A stretch of 29,603 nucleotides of DNA from CAUZJO01 sp963580245 (GTDB taxonomy: Bacteria; Sumerlaeota; Sumerlaeia; MVZB01), in the NCBI GenBank assembly GCA_963580245.1, contig CAUZJO010000052.1, forward strand, positions 1 through 29,603, in the 5' to 3' direction. Made by a program: the position numbers and the translations under genes. Under the pieces are notes generated by a model. The model was not told where the DNA came from. It was given only the letters and a program-made list of their open reading frames with translations, and ran no database searches. Shown piece by piece: positions 9,676-17,611 of this stretch (position 1 is the first letter of the stretch; every line of letters starts with the position of its first letter).

Positions 9676-10122
9676 CCGTGATCTCCCCTGGAAGGCCTCA
9701 TGGCTATCGTTGCTCGCGCCTCTCTCAACAACCCTTCTCCCCGATCCCACCGCTTCTCGTGATTGATACCCGTCAAAGGCCACTATCCACCGGTATCAAA
9801 CGCGCATCCCGTGGTCGAAAAGTCAATCCTTTTTGCCCCAGAAGGGGGGCATCTCACAGATCCGCGAGATGCCCCCTTGCCGGCCGGGGCATAAACCAAA
9901 TCTGTCCTCATGCTCGACCCCGGAGGGGTCGAATGTGATTAGCCGTGGGTATCAACCCACGGTTCGCGGCGCCAAACTCGCGACAACCCTGAAAGGGTTG
10001 AACCATGGCGTGATACGGCCTGTTCGACCCTTTCAGGGTCGTGACGTTTTGGGTCTCCACTTCCAGGGGTTGTCACCCCTGGCTATTCATATTGCGCCCC
10101 TTCAGGGAGCCAAAGAACTCAC
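9676..10122. repeat. Gene-free purB/nuoI interval with a cluster of short palindromes
   Basis: This interval holds no gene. Besides the hairpin at 9842-9878 it contains five more perfect palindromes: CGACCCC-gga-GGGGTCG (9915-9931), CCGTGGGT-atca-ACCCACGG (9943-9962), CAACCCT-gaa-AGGGTTG (9984-10000), CGACCCT-ttc-AGGGTCG (10025-10041) and CCAGGGGT-tgtc-ACCCCTGG (10063-10082). A degenerate one follows at about 10,096-10,112. They alternate between 3-nt and 4-nt loops. This resembles REP-like palindromic clusters in intergenic DNA of many environmental bacteria. Such RNA could fold whichever strand is transcribed, and it lies inside the complex I transcript. Confidence 0.8.
9842..9878. repeat. 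Hairpin palindrome, GATCC-centred (copy 1)
   Basis: An 11-bp perfect stem, GGGGGCATCTC (9845-9855) with GAGATGCCCCC (9866-9876), encloses a 10-nt loop containing GATCCG. The core CATCTC-N4-GATCCG-GAGATG recurs near 29,482. It lies upstream of purB and begins the palindrome cluster. Confidence 0.75.
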
Positions 10123-10590
10123 TTACAGCGGTGTATTGACCTTGAGGTCCGGCGGATCTCCAAACCCTTTTCTAAGCGGATCGAGCATGTCTTCTTTTTC
10201 GGCCACGAACTGGCTGCGATTCAGCTTTGCCAGCTCGAAGTCCGGTCCCATGACGATCGCGTCCTCCGGACACGCCTCCTCGCAGAACCCGCACCAGATG
10301 CAGCGCAGTTGATGGATCTGATAGACCGATGCATAGCGCTCGCCGGCCGAGACCGGGTTCTCCGGATCATTTTCGGCGGCTTCCAAATAAATCGCCTCTG
10401 AAGGACAGACCGCCGCGCACAACGCGCATCCCACGCACCGCTCCAACCCGTTCTCGTAGCGCTGCAACTTGTGGCGTCCGCGGAAATAGTCCGGTTGCCA
10501 GCGTTTCTCCTCGGGGTACTCAAGCGTGATCGATTTTCGAAAGATGTGCTTGATGGTCACCGAGAAGCCTTTAAAGAAGTCATACAGCAT
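10123..10590 (-). CDS. nuoI: NADH-quinone oxidoreductase subunit I (NuoI)
   Basis: Ferredoxin-like subunit of the peripheral arm, 155 aa, carrying clusters N6a and N6b. The two 4Fe-4S motifs are CVGCALCAAVCP (C52, C55, C58, C62) and CIWCGFCEEACP (C97, C100, C103, C107), each completing the other's cluster. The N-terminal MLYDFFKGFSVTIKHIFRK helix and the RGRHKLQRYENGLERC block are typical. The ATG at 10590 overlaps the nuoH stop by 11 nt, indicating coupled translation. The stop is followed by the palindrome cluster rather than nuoJ. Confidence 0.97.
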   Translation of the reverse strand: MLYDFFKGFSVTIKHIFRKSITLEYPEEKRWQPDYFRGRHKLQRYENGLERCVGCALCAAVCPSEAIYLEAAENDPENPVSAGERYASVYQIHQLRCIWCGFCEEACPEDAIVMGPDFELAKLNRSQFVAEKEDMLDPLRKGFGDPPDLKVNTPL

Positions 10591-11839
10591 TGCCCAGGAT
10601 CCTTTTCTTTCGAATCGTCAAGATACGGTCGTAAAAAATGATTTGCGCGATGCCCACCACGAGCAACACCATGGTCAACCCCGCGGTCACCGGATGGGCG
10701 AGTAAATCCTCGCGCGTCAGCCCCGCCTCGCCCGAAAAAAACACCAGCACGCCAGCCGTCAGCATCATATTGATCAAAGCCATCGGGAACATCACCTTCC
10801 AGCCCAGGTCCATCAGTTGATCATAGCGGAACCGCGGCAGCGTCCCGCGCACGACGATCATGAACGTGATGAGCAAGAAGATCTTGACGAGGAACCAGAA
10901 AACGCCCCACAGCGCGTTGAGTGCGCCAAGCTCGGCGAACGGGCTCGGGAACGGCCCATGATAGCCGCCGAGGAAGAGCGTGGTCAGGATCGCCGAGAAG
11001 GTGAACATGTTCATATACTCGGCCTGGAAAAACAGGGCGAACTTCATCGAGCTGTACTCGGTGTGAAATCCCGAACCAAGTTCCCCCTCGCCCTCGGGCA
11101 GGTCGAACGGCAGACGGTTGGTCTCGGCGAATCCCGCGACCAGGAACAGGCAGAACCCAACGGGCTGGTTCCATATGTGCCAGTTCCAGAAACCCCCGTC
11201 CTGCTGCCCGATGATCGTGCGCAGCTCAAACGTCCCGGCGATCAGCAACACCCCCACCAGCGACAGCCCCAGCGCCAACTCGTAACTGAGCATCTGGGCG
11301 CTGGAGCGGATGCCACCGAGCAATGAGTATTTGCTGTTCGAAGCCCACCCGGCCAACACGATCCCGTAGACGCCGATGCTCGTGATCGCCAGGTAGAACA
11401 GGATGCCGATTTCCAGGTCGGTAATGCCCAGGGGCATGATCAACTCGGCTGAGTCGAACGCGATGGTGAGGCCAATCAGCGGCACGGTGAAACCCCAGTC
11501 GACGGGATGCAACATCACCGCCGGCCCGATCGGCACGATCGCCAGCACAACGATGGCCGGGACCACCGTCAGCAGCGGCGCCAGCCAGTGCAAGCCCGAT
11601 TCGGCCACCGTCGGTCTCAGTTCTTCCTTCAGGAACAGCTTGGCACCGTCAACGATTGTTTGCAGCAACCCGAAAGGTCCGACGCGATTGGGTCCGGGCC
11701 GTTGTTGCATGCGGGCGATCAGCTTGCGCTCCCACAGCACCATGAACGGCACGGCGATCAGCAGCCCGTGAAAGACAATGAGTATCTTCAACGCGGCCAG
11801 GAGCACCTCGATGACGGTCTGGCTGATCGTGATCGTCAT
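10580..11839 (-). CDS. nuoH: NADH-quinone oxidoreductase subunit H (NuoH)
   Basis: 419 aa membrane subunit that helps form the quinone chamber at the joint of the two arms. I chose the ATG at 11839 because it overlaps the nuoG stop as ATGA and starts homologous sequence; the frame stays open further upstream, but that part is only the antisense-like GC-rich shadow of nuoG. Conserved blocks: QQRPGPNRVGPFGLLQ (about 45-60), SAELIMPLGITDLEIG, GWASNSKYSLLGGIRS, AETNRLPFDLPEGEGEL and FHTEYSSMKFALFF. Length is somewhat above the E. coli 325 aa, as in many non-proteobacterial homologs. It overlaps nuoI at its 3' end. Confidence 0.96.
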   Translation of the reverse strand: MTITISQTVIEVLLAALKILIVFHGLLIAVPFMVLWERKLIARMQQRPGPNRVGPFGLLQTIVDGAKLFLKEELRPTVAESGLHWLAPLLTVVPAIVVLAIVPIGPAVMLHPVDWGFTVPLIGLTIAFDSAELIMPLGITDLEIGILFYLAITSIGVYGIVLAGWASNSKYSLLGGIRSSAQMLSYELALGLSLVGVLLIAGTFELRTIIGQQDGGFWNWHIWNQPVGFCLFLVAGFAETNRLPFDLPEGEGELGSGFHTEYSSMKFALFFQAEYMNMFTFSAILTTLFLGGYHGPFPSPFAELGALNALWGVFWFLVKIFLLITFMIVVRGTLPRFRYDQLMDLGWKVMFPMALINMMLTAGVLVFFSGEAGLTREDLLAHPVTAGLTMVLLVVGIAQIIFYDRILTIRKKRILGNAV

Positions 11840-14448
11840 GGGGCCGTTTGGACCTCCTCGGGCGTCGGTTGGGCCTGTTGGGCCGGCGCGTCCGTCTTCT
11901 TCAGCGTGATGGACGGCAAACCCGCCTCGTCGGCCCCCATGCGCAACCCCAGGACGTTGGCCGCGCCGTAGGCCACGCCCTCGGCCAGATACGGATTGAG
12001 GCTGACCTGACTGGGACTGTCCGCCCCGCCCTCGAGCACGACCCAATCCCCGTGATCCAACCCCGCCGCCTCCGCGTCTTTGGGGTGGAGCTCAATCTTG
12101 GGCTGAGGCCGCAGGGCGTCGAATTCCGAGGAACGGGAACTGAGGTGGTCCGGCCCCTGGGAGTGGTGGATCCAGACCAGCTTGAGGCCTTCGTCCTCGT
12201 GGGCAACGTCACCCGGTTCGCCGACCCCAGCGGGCTGCTCGGCGAAATTCAGCTTGAAACTCGGCCTGCGGCGTTTGGTGATCACCGACCGGTTTTCTTG
12301 CGGCGTCAGGGTCGAGGGTCCTTCGAGCACCAGGTCCCCCAACCGGAATGCCTGCGGCGCGCCCCATGCCAGGCACAGGTCGCGGAAGATATCCTCGACC
12401 CGCCGGTAATGCCGCCCGCCGCCCAACTTGGCCGCGAGCGACTGGAGGATGCGCCACTCCTCTTGGGCCTTGCCCCCGGGTCGGCTTCCCTGGCTCATGC
12501 GCTGAAGCGTGCCGTCGATGTCGGTCATCGATCCGTTGTTCTGATAAAAGACGGACCCGGGCAAGACGATGGTGGCGTACTCCATCATCCACGACGGGAA
12601 GATGTCGATCAGGATGACGTTGGGCGTGTTCTTGAGCGCCTGCTCGACCAGTTCGCGTTGCGGATGCGTCGTCAGTTCGTCGCATCGATGCAGGACGAGG
12701 GCGCGGAATTCCCCGTTCGCCGCCCGGCGAAGCAATTCGGGGGCCGCCGCCGGCTGGTCGGTGGATTCGATCGGGCCGCCATGGAGGTCCGAGGCCGCCG
12801 CGCGGATTTTTTCATCAGCCAGCGCGCCGCCGGGCAGACGATCGCTTTGCCCCCCGCAGCCGAACGCGCCCTTGGCGTTGCGCGCCGCGGTGACCGGCAG
12901 GAATTGCCAGCCCTCGCCCAGAGCCGACATCAGGTTGAGCACGGTCGGCACGATCGTGGGATTAAGCGCGCCGCCGGCCGCGTCCAAACCGAGGACCACC
13001 AACCCCCCTTCGTTCCCATTGAGCAGATTGAAGAGCGTCTCGTAGCCCTCGGGCGCCTGCCGGTTCTCGGCCGCCAGCCCCCTGGCCAACCGCTCGACGG
13101 TCCCGACCATCTGGCCCGGCTGCTCCAGAAAGATGGCTTCGGCCCACTGCGAAAACCAATCGTCGACGCGCACGTCGAGCAGGCCCAGTTTGGTCCGTCC
13201 GTTACGCGCGGCTTCCTTGAGGTGGAGCGCGATGTCGGGCGCCGAGCCGAGCAGGTCCTGCGCGCAGATCATGAGCGTCGCGCCGTAGGCCCCCTGATCG
13301 AGCCGTTCAAGGCTCCCGTCGCCCGCGCCGAGCGCGAGCCCCGCCGCCCGTGCCGCCTCCTCCGACGTGAAACGCATGCGCCAGTCGATATGCGGCGTCT
13401 TGCAAACCGCCCGCGCCAGGCCCGAAAGCAGGTAGAACTCCTCGTTGGTCGAGCGCTCACCGGCCAGAAAGCAGCTTTGGCCGGGCTCGCAAGATTTGAG
13501 GGCCTGCGCCGCCGAATTGAGCGCCTCATCCCAACTCGCCTCGATCCATTCTCCATCATGCCGCACCAGCGGCGTGGCGAGGCGCTCCTCGCTGTTGCCG
13601 TAGAGCGACCCGAAACGCGCCTCGTTGCTGATGAAGATCAGCGTGTCTTCGTTGATCGTATACTGGCCGTGATACTGGTGCGCGGGCGGAGTGACGCGGT
13701 AGAGGTCGCCCCCGCGCGTCCAGGCCGTGACCGGCCCGTTGCAGGCGCGCGTGGTGGTCGTTGTTTGCTGCAATTCCCACGACCGCGCCTTGAAGCGGAA
13801 GGGCTTGGACGTCAGGCAACCAACCGGGCAGATATCGATCACGTTGCCCGAAAAAGGGTTGCTGACCGGCCCGTCGCCGTAAGTGCCGATGTAATTGCGG
13901 CTGCCGTGGCCGAACACGCCCATGACGTGCTCGCCCGCGACCTCGTCGCAGAACCGCACGCAACGCGTGCACATAATGCAACGATTGCGCTCGATATCGA
14001 TGAGCGGGTCGAACTGCGGCTTCTGAAACCGCCTCCGCTCATCGGACGTGCGCGCCGTGCCCCAGCCGTACTCCATGCTGTAGCGCTGCAGCATGCACTC
14101 CCCGCCGCGGTCGCAGACCGGGCAGTCAAGCGGATGATTGACCAGCAGGAACTCCATCATCCCCTGGCGGCAATCCTCGACCATCTCGCTCGCCGTATTG
14201 ATCTTCAACCCGTCGGTCACGACCATGTTGCACGAGATCTCGGGTTTGGGCCGCCCCTCGATCTCGATCAGGCACAGGCGACAGTTGCCGTCCACCGTCA
14301 GCCGCGGGTGATAACAGTAATGGGGTATATAATGCCCCACGTCGAGCAACGCCTGGAGCAAGTTCTTGCCCTTGGGCAATTGCATTCCAACGCCGTCAAC
14401 GGTCACCGTGACGAGTTCAGAAGCCGCGGGTATGGTGGAAAATGTCAT
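11836..14448 (-). CDS. nuoG: NADH-quinone oxidoreductase subunit G (NuoG)
   Basis: 870 aa. Largest peripheral subunit, with an N-terminal iron-sulfur region and a molybdopterin-oxidoreductase-like C-terminal region. Ligands read directly: N1b C45, C56, C59, C73; N5 H105, C109, C112, C118; N4 C157, C160, C163, C207. After the last one the sequence is CPVGCLTSKPFRFKAR, with a cysteine where alanine is common. The following region has only one cysteine (C236 in TRACNGPVTAW), so the extra cluster N7 of some bacteria is absent. The C-terminal half has the weakly conserved family pattern and ends with an Ala/Pro/Gln-rich tail. The stop overlaps the nuoH start (ATGA). Upstream lie REP-like repeats and a transposase gene instead of nuoF. 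Confidence 0.96.
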   Translation of the reverse strand: MTFSTIPAASELVTVTVDGVGMQLPKGKNLLQALLDVGHYIPHYCYHPRLTVDGNCRLCLIEIEGRPKPEISCNMVVTDGLKINTASEMVEDCRQGMMEFLLVNHPLDCPVCDRGGECMLQRYSMEYGWGTARTSDERRRFQKPQFDPLIDIERNRCIMCTRCVRFCDEVAGEHVMGVFGHGSRNYIGTYGDGPVSNPFSGNVIDICPVGCLTSKPFRFKARSWELQQTTTTTRACNGPVTAWTRGGDLYRVTPPAHQYHGQYTINEDTLIFISNEARFGSLYGNSEERLATPLVRHDGEWIEASWDEALNSAAQALKSCEPGQSCFLAGERSTNEEFYLLSGLARAVCKTPHIDWRMRFTSEEAARAAGLALGAGDGSLERLDQGAYGATLMICAQDLLGSAPDIALHLKEAARNGRTKLGLLDVRVDDWFSQWAEAIFLEQPGQMVGTVERLARGLAAENRQAPEGYETLFNLLNGNEGGLVVLGLDAAGGALNPTIVPTVLNLMSALGEGWQFLPVTAARNAKGAFGCGGQSDRLPGGALADEKIRAAASDLHGGPIESTDQPAAAPELLRRAANGEFRALVLHRCDELTTHPQRELVEQALKNTPNVILIDIFPSWMMEYATIVLPGSVFYQNNGSMTDIDGTLQRMSQGSRPGGKAQEEWRILQSLAAKLGGGRHYRRVEDIFRDLCLAWGAPQAFRLGDLVLEGPSTLTPQENRSVITKRRRPSFKLNFAEQPAGVGEPGDVAHEDEGLKLVWIHHSQGPDHLSSRSSEFDALRPQPKIELHPKDAEAAGLDHGDWVVLEGGADSPSQVSLNPYLAEGVAYGAANVLGLRMGADEAGLPSITLKKTDAPAQQAQPTPEEVQTAP

Positions 14449-14486
14449 GGCTTTAATATTCCGTTGCTGATTTTCAATCCGTTTGG

Positions 14487-14533
14487 AGTCCCGTCAGGGA
14501 CGCCCGCTTTCAGCCCGCCATGCCAATGGCGGG
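14487..14533 (+). repeat. REP-like palindromic unit, copy 1
   Basis: A 47-bp unit made of GTCCC-gtca-GGGAC (14488-14501) and CCCGCC-atgccaat-GGCGGG (14514-14533). It is repeated directly at 14558-14604 with a few transitions, and its first half recurs inverted at 15094-15109 on the other side of the transposase. Confidence 0.8.
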
Positions 14534-14557
14534 ATTACGTTCCGTGTTTGTCGTCCC

Positions 14558-14604
14558 AGTCCCGCCAGGGACGTCTGCCTCCAGCCTGCCATGCCAACGG
14601 CGGG
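14558..14604 (+). repeat. REP-like palindromic unit, copy 2
   Basis: Second 47-bp unit in the same orientation as the first, 71 bp downstream. It differs at a handful of C/T positions; the first palindrome reads GTCCC-gcca-GGGAC. It ends 12 bp before the transposase stop codon. Confidence 0.8.
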
Positions 14605-14615
14605 ACGACTGCCAC

Positions 14616-15068
14616 TCACCCAAACGCATAATCCTCCTTGAACTCGATCATGTGCTTGTCCAAAAACGCCCGGTATTCTTCCTCGAACGTCTTCTTGCGA
14701 TGATACTCCCGCTGATTCCGAATGTATCTGACCGTATCATCGACCTGCGAAAAGCCGATGGTGAAAACGCCGTACCCTTCCTGCCATGCAAACTCCGATC
14801 GTCGCTTGAAGGTTTCATTGATCCATTTCGATGATCCCGCCTTGATCAACTGAATCCCCTTGGCCGGTGCCATCGCCGGGGGGAGCATGAACAGGTTATG
14901 GCAATGGTTCTCCGTTCCTCCCGTGCAGATAGACCGCATCCCGTTTTCGTGGGCAATCCCACCCATGTATTCCCACACGCGCTCCATCCATTCGGTCTCG
15001 ATCGCCTTTTGCCGATTCCGCGTCGAGTATAGGAAATGGTAAAGATAACTGCCATAGGTATGGGCCAT
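14616..15068 (-). CDS. REP-associated tyrosine transposase (RAYT, IS200-like Y1 family)
   Basis: 150 aa from the ATG at 15068, starting MAHTYGSYLYHFLYSTRNRQ. The frame stays open upstream to 15170, but that part has no family similarity. It is a single-domain HUH/Y1 nuclease: the HUH histidines are H55 and H57 in ENHCHNLFML, and the likely catalytic tyrosine is Y115 in the VRYIRNQREYHR helix, followed by the typical FEEEYRAFLDKH tail. RAYTs are single-copy domesticated relatives of IS200 transposases thought to spread REP palindromes. The flanking inverted REP-like repeats match that model. The gene separates nuoF and nuoG on the same strand, so it is probably carried on the nuo transcript. 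Confidence 0.9.
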   Translation of the reverse strand: MAHTYGSYLYHFLYSTRNRQKAIETEWMERVWEYMGGIAHENGMRSICTGGTENHCHNLFMLPPAMAPAKGIQLIKAGSSKWINETFKRRSEFAWQEGYGVFTIGFSQVDDTVRYIRNQREYHRKKTFEEEYRAFLDKHMIEFKEDYAFG

Positions 15069-15093
15069 GGGCGGTTTTTTACCTTTTGGCACT

Positions 15094-15109
15094 CGTCCCT
15101 GACGGGACT
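15094..15109 (-). repeat. Inverted REP-like half unit upstream of the RAYT gene
   Basis: This 16-bp sequence is the exact reverse complement of the first 16 bases of the unit at 14487. Confidence 0.8.
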
Positions 15110-15166
15110 CATTCATATTCGCTTGCGCGCGAACGCCGTGCCTTTGCCGGCCAACGTTCGTATATC

Positions 15167-16483
15167 TCATTCGAACTTCGTGTATCCTTTCTCAAATGGG
15201 CACTTGCCTTCATCGATATGCGCCTGGAACTCCTCGCGTAGCCGCGGGATCGTCTTGACGAGACTGCCGGTCGAAAACTCGCCCAACGCGCAAATCGACC
15301 GTCCCGTGATGTTCCGACAAATATCATCGAGCAATTCCACGTCGCCCGCCTGCCCGTCTCCCTGCTCCAAGCGCGACAGGATCTTGTACATCCAATGGGT
15401 CCCCTCGCGGCACGGCGTGCATTGCCCGCAGGACTCGTCCCAATAAAAATGCATCAGATTGAGCGCCTGCCAGACCGGGCATACGGTCTCGTCCATCACG
15501 ATGATCCCGGTCGATCCCAAATACGTCCCGTAATTCTTCGGGTCGTCGAAGTCCATTTTGACGTCGAGTTCATCTTCAAACAGCGCCGGTACCGAGCTCC
15601 CGCCGGGGAAAACCATCTTGAACTTGTTGTCGTCGCGGATGCCGCCGCAGTGGTCGTAGATCAATTCACGCATCGTGACGCCCAAGGGCAATTCGTAATT
15701 GCCGGGCCGTTTCACGTGACCGCACATCGAGTAGACGGTCATCCCCGGCGACTTTTCGGTCCCCAGCGACGCATACCAATCCAGCCCGCGGCGGAAAACC
15801 TCGGGAATGATCGCGAGCGTCTCGACGTTGTTGACCACCGTCGGGCACTGATAAAGCCCCTGGACGGCCGGGAACGGCGGTCGGATGCGCGGGTAACCCC
15901 GTTTGCCTTCGATCGATTCGAGCAACGCCGTCTCCTCGCCGCAGATATACGCCCCCGCGCCTAAGTGGATATGGACGTCCAGGTTGAGTTCGCTGCCCAT
16001 GATGTTCTTGCCGAGCAGCCCGGCCTGATACGCCTCATCGATCGCCCGCTGCGTCTGGCGCCGCGCCTCGTAATACTCCTTGCGGATATAAACGTAACAG
16101 GTCTCGGCCAGGATCGCGTTGGCGCAGATGACGATGCCCTCGAGCATGATGTGCGGCCGTTGCTCGAGGATCGGCCGGTTACTGAACGTCCCCGGCTCGC
16201 TCTCGTCGGCGTTGACGCAGATGTAATGCGGTTTGTCGCGATTGCGCGGGATAAAACCCCACTTGACCCCCGCCGGAAACCCCGCGCCACCGCGCCCGCG
16301 CACGTTGGCGTCCTTGACAAACTGCAACGCCTCGTCGGGGCCCATCTCCAATGAGCACTTGAGCCCCTCGTAGCCGCCCTTGGATTGGTAGTCCTTGAGG
16401 GACTCGGACGTGCCGGAGTAGCACGTGCCGGTCACGCCTGCGGTGAGGATGGGGGTGTACTGTTCAACCGTCCCTAAAGCCAT
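15167..16483 (-). CDS. nuoF: NADH-quinone oxidoreductase subunit F (NuoF)
   Basis: 438 aa NADH-dehydrogenase subunit that binds NADH, FMN and cluster N3. The glycine-rich FMN/NADH loop is GRGGAGFPAGVKWGF (63-77), followed by NADESEPGTF (91-100) and GAYICGEETALLES (177-190). N3 ligands are C352, C355 and C358 in ESCGQCTPCREG plus C398 in SICALGE. N-terminal residues 1-40 are less conserved. The ATG at 16483 has GGGACGGGA just upstream. It follows the four-helix-bundle cassette by 64 bp and is followed by the RAYT unit, so both its neighbours in the operon are insertions. Confidence 0.97.
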   Translation of the reverse strand: MALGTVEQYTPILTAGVTGTCYSGTSESLKDYQSKGGYEGLKCSLEMGPDEALQFVKDANVRGRGGAGFPAGVKWGFIPRNRDKPHYICVNADESEPGTFSNRPILEQRPHIMLEGIVICANAILAETCYVYIRKEYYEARRQTQRAIDEAYQAGLLGKNIMGSELNLDVHIHLGAGAYICGEETALLESIEGKRGYPRIRPPFPAVQGLYQCPTVVNNVETLAIIPEVFRRGLDWYASLGTEKSPGMTVYSMCGHVKRPGNYELPLGVTMRELIYDHCGGIRDDNKFKMVFPGGSSVPALFEDELDVKMDFDDPKNYGTYLGSTGIIVMDETVCPVWQALNLMHFYWDESCGQCTPCREGTHWMYKILSRLEQGDGQAGDVELLDDICRNITGRSICALGEFSTGSLVKTIPRLREEFQAHIDEGKCPFEKGYTKFE

Positions 16484-16496
16484 TCCCGTCCCTCTC

Positions 16497-17017
16497 CCAT
16501 TCGTGCTCGTGCTCGTAATTCGTAATCGAACCGATTCGCCATCTCATTCAGCTTTCACAACCAACGACTCTCGTATAGTCCACTTCATCTTCTCTCACAT
16601 ACTCGCCACACTTTTCCGTCATCTTCGTCAACATCGAAACAATCCGCCCAAGAAGTTCCTTGCCTGCCGCCACGTCCTCCGGATTGGTCGCCTCAATCGC
16701 AACAATGACATCCAACGTTGCCGCGCTCTCCATCGCCGAGCCGTGCGCGATCTCGAAATAGCGCTTCCGATCGGCGACCGAGCGCTTTCCGTTTCCTTCA
16801 GCGATATTCAGCGCAATGGATTGACTCGATCTCAGTAACTGGTCCCTGGCAAAGCGGCTCTTTCCGGCCAGTCTATCCACCAGACCCGATACAAAAGCCA
16901 TGAACTCAAGACTTGCTTGGTATACGTGGAGCTTCTCGTGGTCAAACTTCATTTGGGTATCGTCTTCCGCTTTGTTCGACTCGACATTCGGGAAACTTTC
17001 GATTACGAGCACGATGG
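16497..17017 (-). mobile_element. IVS-like cassette bounded by inverted repeats
   Basis: The repeat TTCGATTACGAGCACGATGG at 16998-17017 is matched in inverted orientation at 16497-16530. The left copy reads CCAT, TCGTGC, TCGTGCTCGTAA, then a 7-nt extra TTCGTAA, then TCGAA, so it carries a short internal duplication. The two ends enclose the four-helix-bundle gene and would pair in RNA to close a long stem, as the ends of 23S intervening sequences do. The right repeat starts about 20 bp outside the nuoE stop, inside the 3' end region of that junction. Confidence 0.65.
16548..16952 (-). CDS. Four-helix bundle protein (23S rRNA-intervening-sequence protein family)
   Basis: 134 aa from the ATG at 16952 (GGAAG 11 nt upstream). 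The start MKFDHEKLHVYQASLEFM and the centre LLRSSQSIALNIAEGNGKRS, then RKRYFEIAHGSAMESAATLDV, match the four-helix-bundle family first found as ORFs inside intervening sequences of 23S rRNA genes. The molecular role is not established; an RNA- or nucleic-acid-binding role is a common guess. Here the gene lies between nuoE and nuoF, not in rRNA, and is framed by inverted repeats. The frame remains open upstream into nuoE, but those residues are not family-like. Confidence 0.9.
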   Translation of the reverse strand: MKFDHEKLHVYQASLEFMAFVSGLVDRLAGKSRFARDQLLRSSQSIALNIAEGNGKRSVADRKRYFEIAHGSAMESAATLDVIVAIEATNPEDVAAGKELLGRIVSMLTKMTEKCGEYVREDEVDYTRVVGCES

Positions 17018-17035
17018 ATCGGGATGTTCGATGCG

Positions 17036-17578
17036 TCACGCTGGCCCGCCCGTGAAATAAGCCGCTCTCTTTCCCCCCCGGCACTCCTCCAAAATCTCAT
17101 CCACCCGCGCCCGCGTCAGCTTGATCTCCAGCTCCTGGTTCACGAGCATCAACGGCGCTTCGCTGCAAGCCCCCAGGCACTCGCGGCGCTGGATCGTGAA
17201 CAGCCCGTCCTCGGTCGTCTCGTTCCAGCCGATCCCGAGCTTTTCGCGCAGGTAATCATAAAGACCGTCCGAGCCGCACAACGCGCAAGGCAGCGTGGCG
17301 CAAATGCTCAGGACGTGCTTCCCGACCGGCCGGCGATTGTACATCTGATAGAAGCTGACGACCTCCATCACCTCGGCCAGCGTGCAGTCGCATACTTGCG
17401 CGGCCTCTTCCATCATCTCGGCCGAAATCCAACCTTCGTCTTCCTGAATCAGCCATAGAATCGGCAGCAACGTCGAGCGCCGATCCGGATACATGCCCCG
17501 CAGCCGCACGATTTCCTTCTCGTGGCGCCGATAGACCCCGTTCCGCTCGATGGTCTCTTGGAGTTTTACTTCCGGCAT
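17036..17578 (-). CDS. nuoE: NADH-quinone oxidoreductase subunit E (NuoE)
   Basis: 180 aa thioredoxin-fold subunit of the NADH-oxidising module holding the 2Fe-2S cluster N1a. Ligands are C93 and C98 (SICATLPCALCG) and C134 and C138 (RRECLGACSEAP). The helical N-terminal half has the usual LLPILWLIQEDEGWIS and VVSFYQMY blocks. The ATG lies 33 bp after the nuoD stop. The C-terminal tail past about residue 165 (GGKRAAYFTGGPA) is variable. The next gene is the inserted four-helix-bundle ORF, not nuoF. Confidence 0.96.
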   Translation of the reverse strand: MPEVKLQETIERNGVYRRHEKEIVRLRGMYPDRRSTLLPILWLIQEDEGWISAEMMEEAAQVCDCTLAEVMEVVSFYQMYNRRPVGKHVLSICATLPCALCGSDGLYDYLREKLGIGWNETTEDGLFTIQRRECLGACSEAPLMLVNQELEIKLTRARVDEILEECRGGKRAAYFTGGPA

Positions 17579-17611
17579 GGCCTCTTCCCAAATACCAAGA
17601 TGGTTTTCGCC

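Larger units (their letters stand above)
14487..15109. mobile_element. REPtron-like unit: RAYT gene framed by inverted REP-like repeats
   Basis: Two direct REP-like units lie on the 3' side of the transposase, and one inverted half-unit (CGTCCCTGACGGGACT, 15094-15109) lies on its 5' side. This arrangement is what established knowledge calls a REPtron. The unit occupies nearly the whole 718-bp gap between nuoF and nuoG. Confidence 0.7.

Noticed and set aside
9676..9783. 36 extra N-terminal codons for purB
   Set aside because: They have no family likeness, and the GTG at 9675 has a good ribosome binding site just before SLYDMVSPLDFRYYG.
9842..10112. Palindrome cluster considered as a CRISPR array
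   Set aside because: Units differ in sequence, spacing is irregular and there are no cas genes.
11840..12046. N-terminal extension of nuoH into nuoG
   Set aside because: Gly/Arg-rich frame shadow; the ATGA overlap gives the expected start.
11848..14631. A 927-codon open frame on the plus strand opposite nuoG
   Set aside because: It is the mirror of a GC-rich real gene, with Arg/Gly/Ala/Pro-biased composition and no family likeness; nuoG has all its cluster ligands.
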